The notes under the pieces are model-generated. The model searched no databases and was not told where the DNA came from. It was given only the letters and a program-made list of their open reading frames with translations. From positions 1-55,272 of the forward strand of contig CALXAR010000005.1 in the NCBI GenBank assembly GCA_944386345.1: DNA of 55,272 nucleotides, given 5' to 3'. Position 1 is the first letter of the stretch. Each line of letters starts with the position of its first letter. A program made the position numbers and the translations under genes. Positions 7,575-15,534 of this stretch are shown here, in pieces. Origin of the DNA: an uncultured Clostridia bacterium. GTDB taxonomy: Bacteria > Bacillota > Clostridia > TANB77 > CAG-465.

Positions 7575-8822
7575 ATGAACCCATTTGATTTTAATAGTCC
7601 AATAACAGGCCAAAAATACTATAATTGGAAAAACATCTATCCTGTACCATATGATAAAGCTACTACAAGTCCTTATACTAAAGCTAGAGTTATACTAATG
7701 AATGGATGTGAAACAGAACAAGTATTTTTTCTACATCAGTTTAGTAGAAACTGTCCAGATAACGATCTAAGAAGAGAACTCGCTAAAATAAGAAGAATTG
7801 AACAGCAACAACAAAAGCTTGTTCAATGCCTAAAGCCTAAAAACGAAAATATTTTAGAAGAGACTATTCTTTATGAGCTACTTGCCGTCGATTTAACTGC
7901 TAAGCTTGCCAAATGTGAGCCTGATCAATATGTAAAAGAAGCACTAGATTTTGCTCTACTTGAAGATTTTGATCATTTATATAGATATGCTAATCTTATG
8001 AAGCTTGAGTATGGAAATAATGCCGAATATCTTGTTGGAAAATATACAGAAATTATGCCAGCAAGACCAACAATAGCGCATCACAGACATCCAGTAGATA
8101 CAATTAGACGATCAACCGACTCGGAAGCACATACTATAACTAAGCTTCACTGTAACATAATAACTGCTGCTGAGCAACAGACTATGAACTTTTATATGAA
8201 TGTATGTAACTTATATCCTTCAGATTTAGGTAGAAGACTATATCAAGAAATCGGTATGGTAGAAGAGGATCATGTAACTCACTATGGTAGCTTGCTTAAT
8301 ACAAACCTAACTCTACTCGAAAACTTAGTTATGCATATGTATACTGGATGCTATCTATACTACTCTTGTCTACAAAGTGAAGATAACCCACAAGCAAAAT
8401 GTGTTTGGAAAGAATGTTTCTATCAAGAAGTAGCAAACCTTAAACTCTCTGCTGATTTGCTAGAAAAATACGAAAACAAGCACTGGTCCTGTGTAATATC
8501 TGAAGGAGCTTTTCCAGAGTTATTAAACTTAGGACCAAATGTTGAATATGTACGTGATGTCTTAAAAAATACTGTAACATGTACTTGCTTAAAAGAGGAT
8601 TATTGCCCCGTAAATCTTATGCCTTTAGATTCTAACTTTTTCTATTATCAGTCAATAGTAAATTCTGATCTTGATTGTGTACCTAGTCATAATGTTATCT
8701 GTGATACAATTAATAAATTTAAAATAGATTATAGATATGAAAAAGCCCCAAACCCTATTGTCTCTCTTCAAGCTAGAAATGTAGACAATATTACTTTAGG
8801 AAGAGTTCCTGACTCTAAATAA
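7575..8822 (+). CDS. Clostridial ferritin-like (four-helix, diiron-type) protein
   Basis: 415 residues. Repeated helical pairs carry acidic/His ligands spaced as in ferritin-like and rubrerythrin-like folds: TILYELLAVDLTAKLA, then ALDFALLEDFDHLYRYA, then TAAEQQTMNFYM and IGMVEEDHVTHYG. This looks like a protein family shared by many anaerobic Firmicutes and normally called hypothetical. The E...D-H sets suggest a metal centre that could handle iron or reactive oxygen, but the chemistry is not known. There are many Cys in the C-terminal third, including a CTCLKEDYC cluster. AAAGGAGG precedes the ATG. It ends at its own terminator, and no redox partner lies beside it. Confidence 0.6.
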   Translation: MNPFDFNSPITGQKYYNWKNIYPVPYDKATTSPYTKARVILMNGCETEQVFFLHQFSRNCPDNDLRRELAKIRRIEQQQQKLVQCLKPKNENILEETILYELLAVDLTAKLAKCEPDQYVKEALDFALLEDFDHLYRYANLMKLEYGNNAEYLVGKYTEIMPARPTIAHHRHPVDTIRRSTDSEAHTITKLHCNIITAAEQQTMNFYMNVCNLYPSDLGRRLYQEIGMVEEDHVTHYGSLLNTNLTLLENLVMHMYTGCYLYYSCLQSEDNPQAKCVWKECFYQEVANLKLSADLLEKYENKHWSCVISEGAFPELLNLGPNVEYVRDVLKNTVTCTCLKEDYCPVNLMPLDSNFFYYQSIVNSDLDCVPSHNVICDTINKFKIDYRYEKAPNPIVSLQARNVDNITLGRVPDSK

Positions 8823-8826
8823 ATTT

Positions 8827-8856
8827 CTCCTCACTATCTTAGTGAGGAGTTTTTTA
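8827..8856 (+). terminator. Intrinsic terminator after the ferritin-like gene
   Basis: CTCCTCACT (8827-8835) pairs with AGTGAGGAG (8841-8849), followed by six T. It reaches into the stop region of the converging yolD-like gene. Confidence 0.9.
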
Positions 8857-9168
8857 ATGCCCTCTTTTTATAGTAAATATATCTGTAAAAAATATTTCAA
8901 TATCATTAATTATTATACTCTTTTTTACTGTATTAACTTTTTTTACTTTTCCATATATCTCTTTATATTGATTATCCACATAATACACAACCTTTATATT
9001 TTCTCCATCTTTTATCATTGTTAAAATACTAGATATTTGCTCTATTTGTTCTTCACTAAGTTCAGCTTTATTTACATACTCTATTTCTTTTTCTCTTAAG
9101 GCTTTTTGTAACCCGCTTACAGCATCAAAAGGTAGAAATTGTTTTGCTCTATTCATTCTACTAAGCAT
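8854..9168 (-). CDS. YolD-like protein
   Basis: 104 residues from the ATG at 9168, which follows GGAGG; the preceding in-frame codons lie inside the polymerase gene. The N-terminus MLSRMNRAKQFLPFDA and a beta-rich domain ending in DIEIFFTDIFTI match the YolD family. In Bacillus, YolD proteins are paired with UvrX/UmuC-type polymerases and are thought to act as their UmuD-like partner. The start overlaps the end of the polymerase gene by 8 bases (ATGCTTAG), so translation is probably coupled. Confidence 0.82.
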   Translation of the reverse strand: MLSRMNRAKQFLPFDAVSGLQKALREKEIEYVNKAELSEEQIEQISSILTMIKDGENIKVVYYVDNQYKEIYGKVKKVNTVKKSIIINDIEIFFTDIFTIKRGH

Positions 9169-10414
9169 TATGACCTCCAATTAACGTATTTCTTAATTTT
9201 GCAGTTGCTCCATCTTCAAAGCTCATTCCCTTTAAGATATAATTTTTTCCCATCTCATTTTTTATATTTATTATAGCTGATTCTACCTTTCTTTCTTTTA
9301 AAATAGCTTTATCATCTACAAAGAAGTCAAGCTGTATATTCTCCTCTTCTTCTACATCCTGAAAACTTATCCCTATTCTTCGTATTTTATTTTCCATGTT
9401 AGTTGTTCTATCAAATAGCTTTAAAAATCCTTTAACAAGCTCTGAATACACATTTGTTTTTAGAGATAGTCTTATTGTTCCTCCTGTTGCTTTAATACAA
9501 TTTTTAGAATAACCTATATATAGTCCTAATTTGTCTGTAACTAATCCTTTTTCAACAAGCTCTAAGCTTTTTAGCTCAACCATTTCCTTTAAAACAAGTC
9601 TTGCTTTTTGCCATGTATAATCCTCAAATAGCACTTGATTTGTAGATATCGAATTACTTTTAGGCGAATATGCTTTAATATCTGCAATTGTACAAGTCTC
9701 TCTTCCATAAGAGTGATCTATTAAAAGCTCTGCATTTATACCAAACTCTTTAAATAGTCTATTATAATTTGAGTGTGCTAAATCATACATATCATAGATT
9801 CTTAGCTTATTTAGTCTTCTCTCTATGCCCTTACCTATTTGCCAAAAGTCTGTAAGTGGTCTATGATGCCATAACTCTTTTTTATATTTTTCTTCATCAA
9901 GCCATCCTATATTACTTACATTATGCTTAGACATAATATCTAGTGCAATCTTTGCTAAATATAAGTTAGTACCAATTCCAGCTGTAGCTGTAAGTCCATA
10001 TACATCATATATCTCTTTTATAATTTTTCTTGCAAGCTGTAAAGCACTCATTTTATATGTTTTTAAATACTCTGTAACATCCAGAAATGCCTCATCTATC
10101 GAATATACATGAATATCATCCTTTGATATATACTTAAGATATATAGCATAAATATTTGCAGAATATTCAATATACTTACTCATTCTTGGCTTTGCGATTA
10201 TATATTTTATATTCGAAGGAATCTCAAATACTCTACATCTACTTTTTACCCCAAGCATCTTCATTTTAGGAGAAACTGCAAGACATACAGTACCTTTTCC
10301 ACGAGTAGGATCTGCGACAACAAGATTTGTAGTAAATGGATCTAAGTTCCTTTCTACACACTCTACAGAAGCATAAAAGCTCTTTAAATCTATACAAATA
10401 ATATCTCTATTCAT
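9161..10414 (-). CDS. Y-family translesion DNA polymerase (UmuC/UvrX/DinB type)
   Basis: 417 residues. The polymerase catalytic acids are visible: D9 in CIDLKSFYASVE and D107/E108 in YSIDEAFLDV. GKGTVCLAVSP follows the finger region, a helix-hairpin-helix segment lies near residues 190-215, and a little-finger domain follows. Presence of VADPTRGKGT and partner YolD places it in the UvrX/YqjW-like branch rather than the short DinB branch. It copies past lesions at a mutagenic cost. A LexA-type operator overlaps its promoter, so it is likely part of the SOS response. Confidence 0.88.
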   Translation of the reverse strand: MNRDIICIDLKSFYASVECVERNLDPFTTNLVVADPTRGKGTVCLAVSPKMKMLGVKSRCRVFEIPSNIKYIIAKPRMSKYIEYSANIYAIYLKYISKDDIHVYSIDEAFLDVTEYLKTYKMSALQLARKIIKEIYDVYGLTATAGIGTNLYLAKIALDIMSKHNVSNIGWLDEEKYKKELWHHRPLTDFWQIGKGIERRLNKLRIYDMYDLAHSNYNRLFKEFGINAELLIDHSYGRETCTIADIKAYSPKSNSISTNQVLFEDYTWQKARLVLKEMVELKSLELVEKGLVTDKLGLYIGYSKNCIKATGGTIRLSLKTNVYSELVKGFLKLFDRTTNMENKIRRIGISFQDVEEEENIQLDFFVDDKAILKERKVESAIINIKNEMGKNYILKGMSFEDGATAKLRNTLIGGHNA

Positions 10415-10441
10415 AGCTAGTGTTTCTCCTTTCTATAAAAA

Positions 10442-10479
10442 ATTATATCACTATAGTTCTAAAAAGTAAACATTTGTTC
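10442..10479 (-). promoter_or_regulatory. Promoter with overlapping LexA/DinR-type SOS box for the polymerase operon
   Basis: Minus strand TTTACT (10465-10470), 17-base spacer, TATAAT (10442-10447). GAACAAATGTTT (10468-10479) overlaps the -35 box and fits the Gram-positive LexA half-sites GAAC-N4-GTTY, with one transition from GTTC. LexA binding here would block RNA polymerase. Confidence 0.7.
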
Positions 10480-10551
10480 TTTACTATTTTTTTAGAAATT
10501 TTTACCAATTACATATTAGCTAAAAACAACTAAAACTTTACGTATTATGAA

Positions 10552-10580
10552 TTGATTTTATATATTCAATATGCTATACT
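10552..10580 (+). promoter_or_regulatory. Sigma-A-type promoter of the glycosyltransferase gene
   Basis: TTGATT (10552-10557), 17-base spacer, TATACT (10575-10580), about 30 bases before the start codon. Confidence 0.65.
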
Positions 10581-10610
10581 TTTTCCATAATAGAAAAAAG
10601 AGGGATAATT

Positions 10611-11621
10611 ATGAATGATTTAATTAGTATAATAATACCAATGTATAATGCCGAAAAATACATAACAAAATTACTTGATAGCATAAAGGCACAAACATAC
10701 AAAAATTTAGAGATAATTATAGTAAACGATGGGTCACAAGACAATAGTCTATCTATAGTAGAAAAATGGCAAAAAGAAGATAATAGAATAAAAGTTATTA
10801 CACAAACAAACTCTGGAGCAAGTAAGGCAAGAAATGTAGGAATAGAACATGCAACAGGAAAATATATTAGTTTTTTAGACGCAGACGATTATATAGAGCA
10901 TGATATGTATGAAAAGCTATATAAAAAAATGCTAGAAGTTGATGTAAATATATTAAGAGCTAATTATATAAAAGAAGATGTTGAAAATGGAATTACAGAG
11001 ACTGGTAGTCTTTATACAATTTCAAATAAAAAGCTAAATAGAGATGATATAAGACAAATACTACTACCATATATATTTGATGATAAAATAAAGGCATACT
11101 CACCTTTACTACTTTTAAAAACAGATTTTGTAAAAGGACATTTCTTTTTTAAAGAAAATATTCATATGATGGAAGATCTACTTTTCTTTTTAGACATATT
11201 AATGGCAACAGACTATGTATACTTTTATGATTTTGCTTGCTATCACTACATACTACATTCAGCAAGCAGTAGTCATTTAAGGAAAAATATAATAAGAAAT
11301 TATAAAAATACATTAATGGTAGTCTCATATATATTAGACACACTTAATAAGAATCAAGTAGGTGATATAGTATATAAAAAAGTTCATCATATTTATAGTG
11401 TAGTAATAACTAAATATATTACAAGACTACTTAAACTAAATGATGAATATACAATAACTTTTGATCAGATGAAGGAATTACTATCACTTGATGGTGTTGA
11501 TGAGCTTATTAAAGGAGTTGATTTCTCTGAAGATTTAGAATATATACAAGTTGCAGGAAAATATATTCAAGAAAAAGAGTATGAAAAACTATATAATTAT
11601 TCAAAAAGCCTTACTAATTAA
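10611..11621 (+). CDS. Family 2 glycosyltransferase
   Basis: 336 residues. The GT-A fold markers are present: SIIIPMYNAEKYI at the N-terminus, IIIVNDGSQDNS near residue 40, NSGASKARNVGI near 68 and the metal-binding FLDADDYI at 89-94. This group transfers a sugar from a nucleotide sugar to a surface polysaccharide or lipid acceptor. The C-terminal half is helical without a transmembrane segment. AGAGGGAT precedes the ATG. It stands alone, away from any polysaccharide cluster, so the acceptor cannot be guessed. Confidence 0.87.
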   Translation: MNDLISIIIPMYNAEKYITKLLDSIKAQTYKNLEIIIVNDGSQDNSLSIVEKWQKEDNRIKVITQTNSGASKARNVGIEHATGKYISFLDADDYIEHDMYEKLYKKMLEVDVNILRANYIKEDVENGITETGSLYTISNKKLNRDDIRQILLPYIFDDKIKAYSPLLLLKTDFVKGHFFFKENIHMMEDLLFFLDILMATDYVYFYDFACYHYILHSASSSHLRKNIIRNYKNTLMVVSYILDTLNKNQVGDIVYKKVHHIYSVVITKYITRLLKLNDEYTITFDQMKELLSLDGVDELIKGVDFSEDLEYIQVAGKYIQEKEYEKLYNYSKSLTN

Positions 11622-11637
11622 CAGTAAGGCTTTTTTT
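11607..11637 (+). terminator. Intrinsic terminator after the glycosyltransferase
   Basis: AGCCTTACT (11607-11615) pairs with AGTAAGGCT (11623-11631), followed by a T-run. The stop codon lies in the loop. Confidence 0.9.
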
Positions 11638-11647
11638 AGCCTAAAAC

Positions 11648-11676
11648 TTTACATAACGTAAATATTGTGATATAAT
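11648..11676 (+). promoter_or_regulatory. Sigma-A-type promoter of the 11.7-kb gene
   Basis: TTTACA (11648-11653), 17-base spacer, TATAAT (11671-11676). Good match in both boxes and spacing. Confidence 0.7.
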
Positions 11677-11709
11677 ACACACATATTGAGATTAGGAGGA
11701 TTGATACTA

Positions 11710-12216
11710 ATGTTACCATCTGAAGATCTAAGAGTGATTATCTCGGAAAGAATTGGTATTGACTTAAATCAATATGCGTGGGACGAACAGTTAAAGACTT
11801 TTATATTCGCAATAGAACTAAATAAAGATTTTGAAGATAAAGTATCTCGGTTAGATGAAGTTTTTAAACTAGGACTAAATATTGGTCATTGTGGATTAAC
11901 TGCTAAATATTTAGTTATAAATATTCCCAATTCAGATCTATATTATGGGAAATTTCCAGCACTTGCAGGAACTAAAAACTCACCTAAAGGAAGTCACGCT
12001 TGGGCTGTATGTGGAGACTATGTTATAGACACAAGTCTTATGATTACTCTTCCAACAGACAAGGCAAAGGAGTTAGGATATATATTTGAAAAACGAATTG
12101 CTCCTGAGAATGCAAGATACTTTTCCGAATACGATTTGTTCTCTAATGAGATTGTACATTATAAAAAAGACCCATATGGGTTTGTAAAGACTTTAACACT
12201 TGTTCAGGCCAAATAA
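11710..12216 (+). CDS. Unknown protein with a Cys-His-Asp triad-like pattern
   Basis: 168 residues from the ATG at 11710 (AGGAGG ten bases upstream; a TTG at 11686 precedes the ribosome site). I do not recognise a named family. GHCGLTAKYL with C61, then GSHAWAV with H96 and YVIDTSL with D107 follow the Cys...His...Asp order and strand-like context of transglutaminase/papain-type and McjB-like folds. No signal peptide or membrane helix is present, so it would act in the cytoplasm. It has its own promoter and shares a terminator with the converging ABC-F gene. The catalytic reading is an inference. Confidence 0.5.
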   Translation: MLPSEDLRVIISERIGIDLNQYAWDEQLKTFIFAIELNKDFEDKVSRLDEVFKLGLNIGHCGLTAKYLVINIPNSDLYYGKFPALAGTKNSPKGSHAWAVCGDYVIDTSLMITLPTDKAKELGYIFEKRIAPENARYFSEYDLFSNEIVHYKKDPYGFVKTLTLVQAK

Positions 12217-12243
12217 AAAGTGAGCTTTAAGCTCACTTTTTTC
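12216..12243. terminator. Bidirectional terminator, 12.2 kb
   Basis: AAAAGTGAGC and GCTCACTTTT arms around TTTAA; an A-run on one side and a T-run on the other serve both converging genes. Confidence 0.9.
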
Positions 12244-14134
12244 ATTCTAAAGAAGAACTTAGCTCTTGCCATAAGTCCATCTTTTCTTCTATTTCTTTTT
12301 CCAATTCGTCGACTTGACTTTGAAGCTCCGCAAGTTTTACATAGCTTGTACATATTTCCTCACTAGACATCTCTTCATGAAGTCTTTCCACTTTTGCTTC
12401 TCTTTCTTCTATTTCTTTTTCAAGTCTTTTTATTTTTCCTTGTACCCTATTTCTCTCTTTATTTTCTAAATATTGATTATTAGTTTTTTTCTCCTTAATA
12501 TTTACATTTTTCTCATCATCTTTTTCATTGTCTTTTCTAATCTGCATATACTCTTGATAAGTTCCATCAAAAAATTTTACTTCATCATTTTCAAAAATTA
12601 AAAGTGAATCTGCAATCTTATTAATAAAATACCTATCATGTGATACAACAATTAAAGTACCTGTATATGCTTTAAGTAAATTTTCTAGAGTCTCTTTTCC
12701 AACTATATCCATATGATTAGTAGGCTCATCTAAGAGCAAAAGATTTGGACCCTTCTTTAGTATTTTACATAGTTGCAATCTTACCTTTTCTCCTCCAGAT
12801 AAGAGTTTTATCTGTCTATCAATATCCTCTGAGAAAAATAGGAATGAAGCAAGGGAGGCTCTTGTTTGAGTAATCGTTAGATTTGGAAAGTCTCCTTCAA
12901 ACTCTTCAAGTACCGTTTTATTATCATCCTCAAATCCCATCTGTTGATCAAAGTACTCTTTATCTACATGATAACCATACTCAAAATCACCGCTAATACT
13001 ATTTGTATATCCCATAAGAGTCTTTAAAAGTGTTGATTTTCCTTTTCCATTTGCACCTATAATTCCAAGCTTTTGTCCTCTATATAGCTCAAAACTTATT
13101 TTTGCTATTGGTTTATCATATCCTATTTGTAGATCACTTACCTTAAGTACTAATTTTCCACTTTCTTCTTTTAGTTTAAAATTAGCAGAAAAGGACTTTA
13201 AATCATATTTGTTTGGTTCTTCGACTATTTTCATTTGCTCTATCTTTTTAAGCTTAGATAATGCCATTTTAGCCTTAGTAGGTTTATATCTAAATCTATC
13301 TGCTATAGCCTGTAGCCTTTTTATCTCTTTTTGCTGATATTCGTAGTCTTTTAACTGCTTTTCATAATTTACTCTTTTTTGCATTTCAAAAGCTGTAAAA
13401 TTTCCTGTGTACTCTGTAATAGCCCCATATTCTATTTCATACACTTTATTTACAATCTTATCTAAAAACATTCTATCGTGAGACACAATAACTATAGCCT
13501 TAGGATATGACTCAAGATAACTCTCTAGCCACTCTATAGTCTCTATATCAAGATGATTAGTAGGCTCGTCTAAAAGCAGTATATCAGGTTTGCTTAATAT
13601 TAATTTAATTAATGCAATTTTTGTCTTCTGCCCACCTGAGAACTCACCAATAGTTTTCTTCATATCTTCTTTGGTAAATCCAAATTTATATATTGCTGTT
13701 TCATACTCTTTTTTATATGTATATCCATCAAGTAATTTATATCTTTCTAGAGCATTAGTATATTCCTTTATGTTTTTATCATTGGAGTCTACTTGTAGTT
13801 TTTTCTCTAAAATACTTATCTTTTCTTCTAAAGCTATTATTTCAGAGTATACTTTTCTAATCTCATCAACCATTAAAATATTTGAATCTTCAAATTGTAT
13901 TTGCTTTAAATATCCAATTACTGTTGAGCCTTGCTTGTATACTCCAAATTTAGTTTCGCCTACGCCTTGCTCTAACATACTATTATCTATAATTGCTTTT
14001 AAAAGAGTAGTCTTTCCACATCCATTTCGCCCTACAATTGCTATTTTATCTTTTTCTTTAATCTCAAAATTTATCTCTTCTAAAATTGTATCAGCCCCAT
14101 ATGATACTGAGCCATTTACTATCTTATAATTCAT
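12242..14134 (-). CDS. ABC-F family ATPase with C-terminal coiled coil (Uup/YdiF-like)
   Basis: 630 residues with two ATP-binding domains and no membrane segment. First Walker A GRNGCGKTT near 35, signature FSGGQKTK, LLLDEPTNHLD; second Walker A GANGKGKST near 357, signature LSGGEKVR, LLLDEPTNHMD. The charged linker between domains (about 245-310) has the YKPTKAKMALSK element that meets the ribosome in this family. The C-terminal 90 residues form a Glu/Lys-rich coiled coil as in Uup and YdiF. ABC-F proteins work on ribosomes, relieving stalling or antibiotic binding. It is separate from the ABC-F gene inside the operon below. Confidence 0.9.
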   Translation of the reverse strand: MNYKIVNGSVSYGADTILEEINFEIKEKDKIAIVGRNGCGKTTLLKAIIDNSMLEQGVGETKFGVYKQGSTVIGYLKQIQFEDSNILMVDEIRKVYSEIIALEEKISILEKKLQVDSNDKNIKEYTNALERYKLLDGYTYKKEYETAIYKFGFTKEDMKKTIGEFSGGQKTKIALIKLILSKPDILLLDEPTNHLDIETIEWLESYLESYPKAIVIVSHDRMFLDKIVNKVYEIEYGAITEYTGNFTAFEMQKRVNYEKQLKDYEYQQKEIKRLQAIADRFRYKPTKAKMALSKLKKIEQMKIVEEPNKYDLKSFSANFKLKEESGKLVLKVSDLQIGYDKPIAKISFELYRGQKLGIIGANGKGKSTLLKTLMGYTNSISGDFEYGYHVDKEYFDQQMGFEDDNKTVLEEFEGDFPNLTITQTRASLASFLFFSEDIDRQIKLLSGGEKVRLQLCKILKKGPNLLLLDEPTNHMDIVGKETLENLLKAYTGTLIVVSHDRYFINKIADSLLIFENDEVKFFDGTYQEYMQIRKDNEKDDEKNVNIKEKKTNNQYLENKERNRVQGKIKRLEKEIEEREAKVERLHEEMSSEEICTSYVKLAELQSQVDELEKEIEEKMDLWQELSSSLE

Positions 14135-14198
14135 AAAATCTCCTACTTTTTAGTGTAAACTATTATACCATAATATATATTAAATATCTATATATACA

Positions 14199-14230
14199 AA
14201 AAAATAGAACCCTATTATAATAGGATTCTA
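14199..14230 (-). terminator. Intrinsic terminator at the end of the seven-gene operon
   Basis: Minus-strand hairpin, 13-base arms around TAATAGG with one wobble, followed by TTTTTTT; it begins 4 bases after the decarboxylase stop. Confidence 0.88.
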
Positions 14231-14233
14231 AAA

Positions 14234-15445
14234 TTAATCAATTATTATCTCAAGTGGCAGTGGGTGACTTAAAAACCACAAAGTTGATGCAGTGTAGCAA
14301 TAAGCACCTGACTGAGTCAATACAACAATATCTCCAATACTTGCTCTTTTAACTGGCTCATCCCATGATATCTTATCTTCGGTCATACATAATGGACCTT
14401 CAATATCTACTGTCTCATTTGAGACTTCAATCTGCTTATCATAAAGTCTAGGAATTCCCATTCTTATAACGTACACAGGATGTTTTCTGTCAGTAGCAAT
14501 TGGTAGTCTCATATGGTTTACTCCACCTGCAGTAACTATATGCTTCATTCCTTTGCAATCTTTAATGTCTATAATTTGTGTAGCATAATACCCTGCACTA
14601 CCAACAATATATTTGCCAAGTTCAAGTATAAATTCTTTATCTTCAAAAGAATATGTTTTTATAAGTCTATCTAAGCCTTCAAAATATGCCTTTGTATCAA
14701 ATGTTCTATTAGACTTTGTATAATCTATTCCAAAGCCTCCCCCAAAGTCTATAACTTTTACTTTGCCAACTGTTTTTTCTGCCTCTTTAACAAACTTAAA
14801 TACAAAATCAGTATACTTTAGCAAAATTTTATAATCTAATACCCCATCTGCAGCAAAAACATGAAATCCACATACTCTAATATGTTTAAGCTTAGAAATC
14901 AATTCATAATCCTCATAAAACCTAGACTGATCAATTCCCATTTTAGTTGACATACCAGCCATATACTCAGATGCACCATCTAAGAAATAATTTATATTTA
15001 CTCTTAAAAGCACGTCCACTTTATCTATGCCTTCTATCTCAGCTATCTCATTAATACGTATAGCTTCAACAACCGATTCAACATTTATAAATCGTATGCC
15101 ACTACGTATAACTTCACGAAGCTCAACAGGAGTTTTTCCAGGACCTGTAAAAAGTACATCATAATCATTTTTTAGTCCTGAGTCTCTAGCAATATTAAGC
15201 TCTCCAACAGATGCAATCTCTACTCCAGAAATTGCTCTATGTGACAAAATATGCTTTAACACATCCTTATTTGGATTTGCTTTCATCGCATAATACAACG
15301 ATACATTTGCAAGTTTAAAATGTTCTATTTCTTCAATCCGATTAGTAATTTCCTCTAAATCGTATATATAACATGTAGGATTTTTCATTACTTCAGAATT
15401 TGAAGAGAAAATAGATTTTATATATTCTTCTACTTTTTTATTCAT
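14234..15445 (-). CDS. Fold-III PLP-dependent decarboxylase (DAP/ornithine decarboxylase superfamily)
   Basis: 403 residues. PLP lysine K55 lies in YYAMKANPN, H195 stacks on the cofactor, GGGFG (235-239) binds phosphate, and the second-subunit Cys (GPLC, C353) and Tyr (Y382 in SGAYCY) are kept. The usual EPGR loop reads ELGK (275-278), an unusual change near cofactor and substrate. Relatives decarboxylate diaminopimelate, carboxynorspermidine, ornithine or carrier-bound glutamate; the loop change suggests a different substrate. It is the last gene of the operon, 89 bases after the ABC-F gene, with GGAGG before the ATG and a terminator after the stop. Confidence 0.8.
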   Translation of the reverse strand: MNKKVEEYIKSIFSSNSEVMKNPTCYIYDLEEITNRIEEIEHFKLANVSLYYAMKANPNKDVLKHILSHRAISGVEIASVGELNIARDSGLKNDYDVLFTGPGKTPVELREVIRSGIRFINVESVVEAIRINEIAEIEGIDKVDVLLRVNINYFLDGASEYMAGMSTKMGIDQSRFYEDYELISKLKHIRVCGFHVFAADGVLDYKILLKYTDFVFKFVKEAEKTVGKVKVIDFGGGFGIDYTKSNRTFDTKAYFEGLDRLIKTYSFEDKEFILELGKYIVGSAGYYATQIIDIKDCKGMKHIVTAGGVNHMRLPIATDRKHPVYVIRMGIPRLYDKQIEVSNETVDIEGPLCMTEDKISWDEPVKRASIGDIVVLTQSGAYCYTASTLWFLSHPLPLEIIID

Positions 15446-15478
15446 TTTAGTATTCCTCCAATCGTAATAATAAAAGTA

Positions 15479-15512
15479 GGGAGTAGCATAGTTGTAGCAA
15501 TTATGCTACCCC
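15479..15512 (-). other. Strong hairpin in the gap between ABC-F and decarboxylase genes
   Basis: GTAGCATA pairs with TATGCTAC, extended by GGG/CCC past one bulged base. The minus-strand T-tract is weak (CTACTTTTATT), so it may be a partial terminator, an mRNA end-stabiliser or a processing site that sets decarboxylase level. Confidence 0.5.
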
Positions 15513-15534
15513 ACTCATGTAAAATCGTCATGTA

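Noticed and set aside
13590-14129. Long plus-strand open frame opposite the ABC-F gene
   Set aside because: Shadow of the real gene: hydrophobic low-complexity translation, no ribosome site, and the minus strand has complete ABC motifs.
14234-15445. Ordinary lysine-pathway LysA
   Set aside because: The EPGR loop is changed and the gene ends a dedicated operon with no other lysine genes, so the plain name would overstate what the sequence shows.
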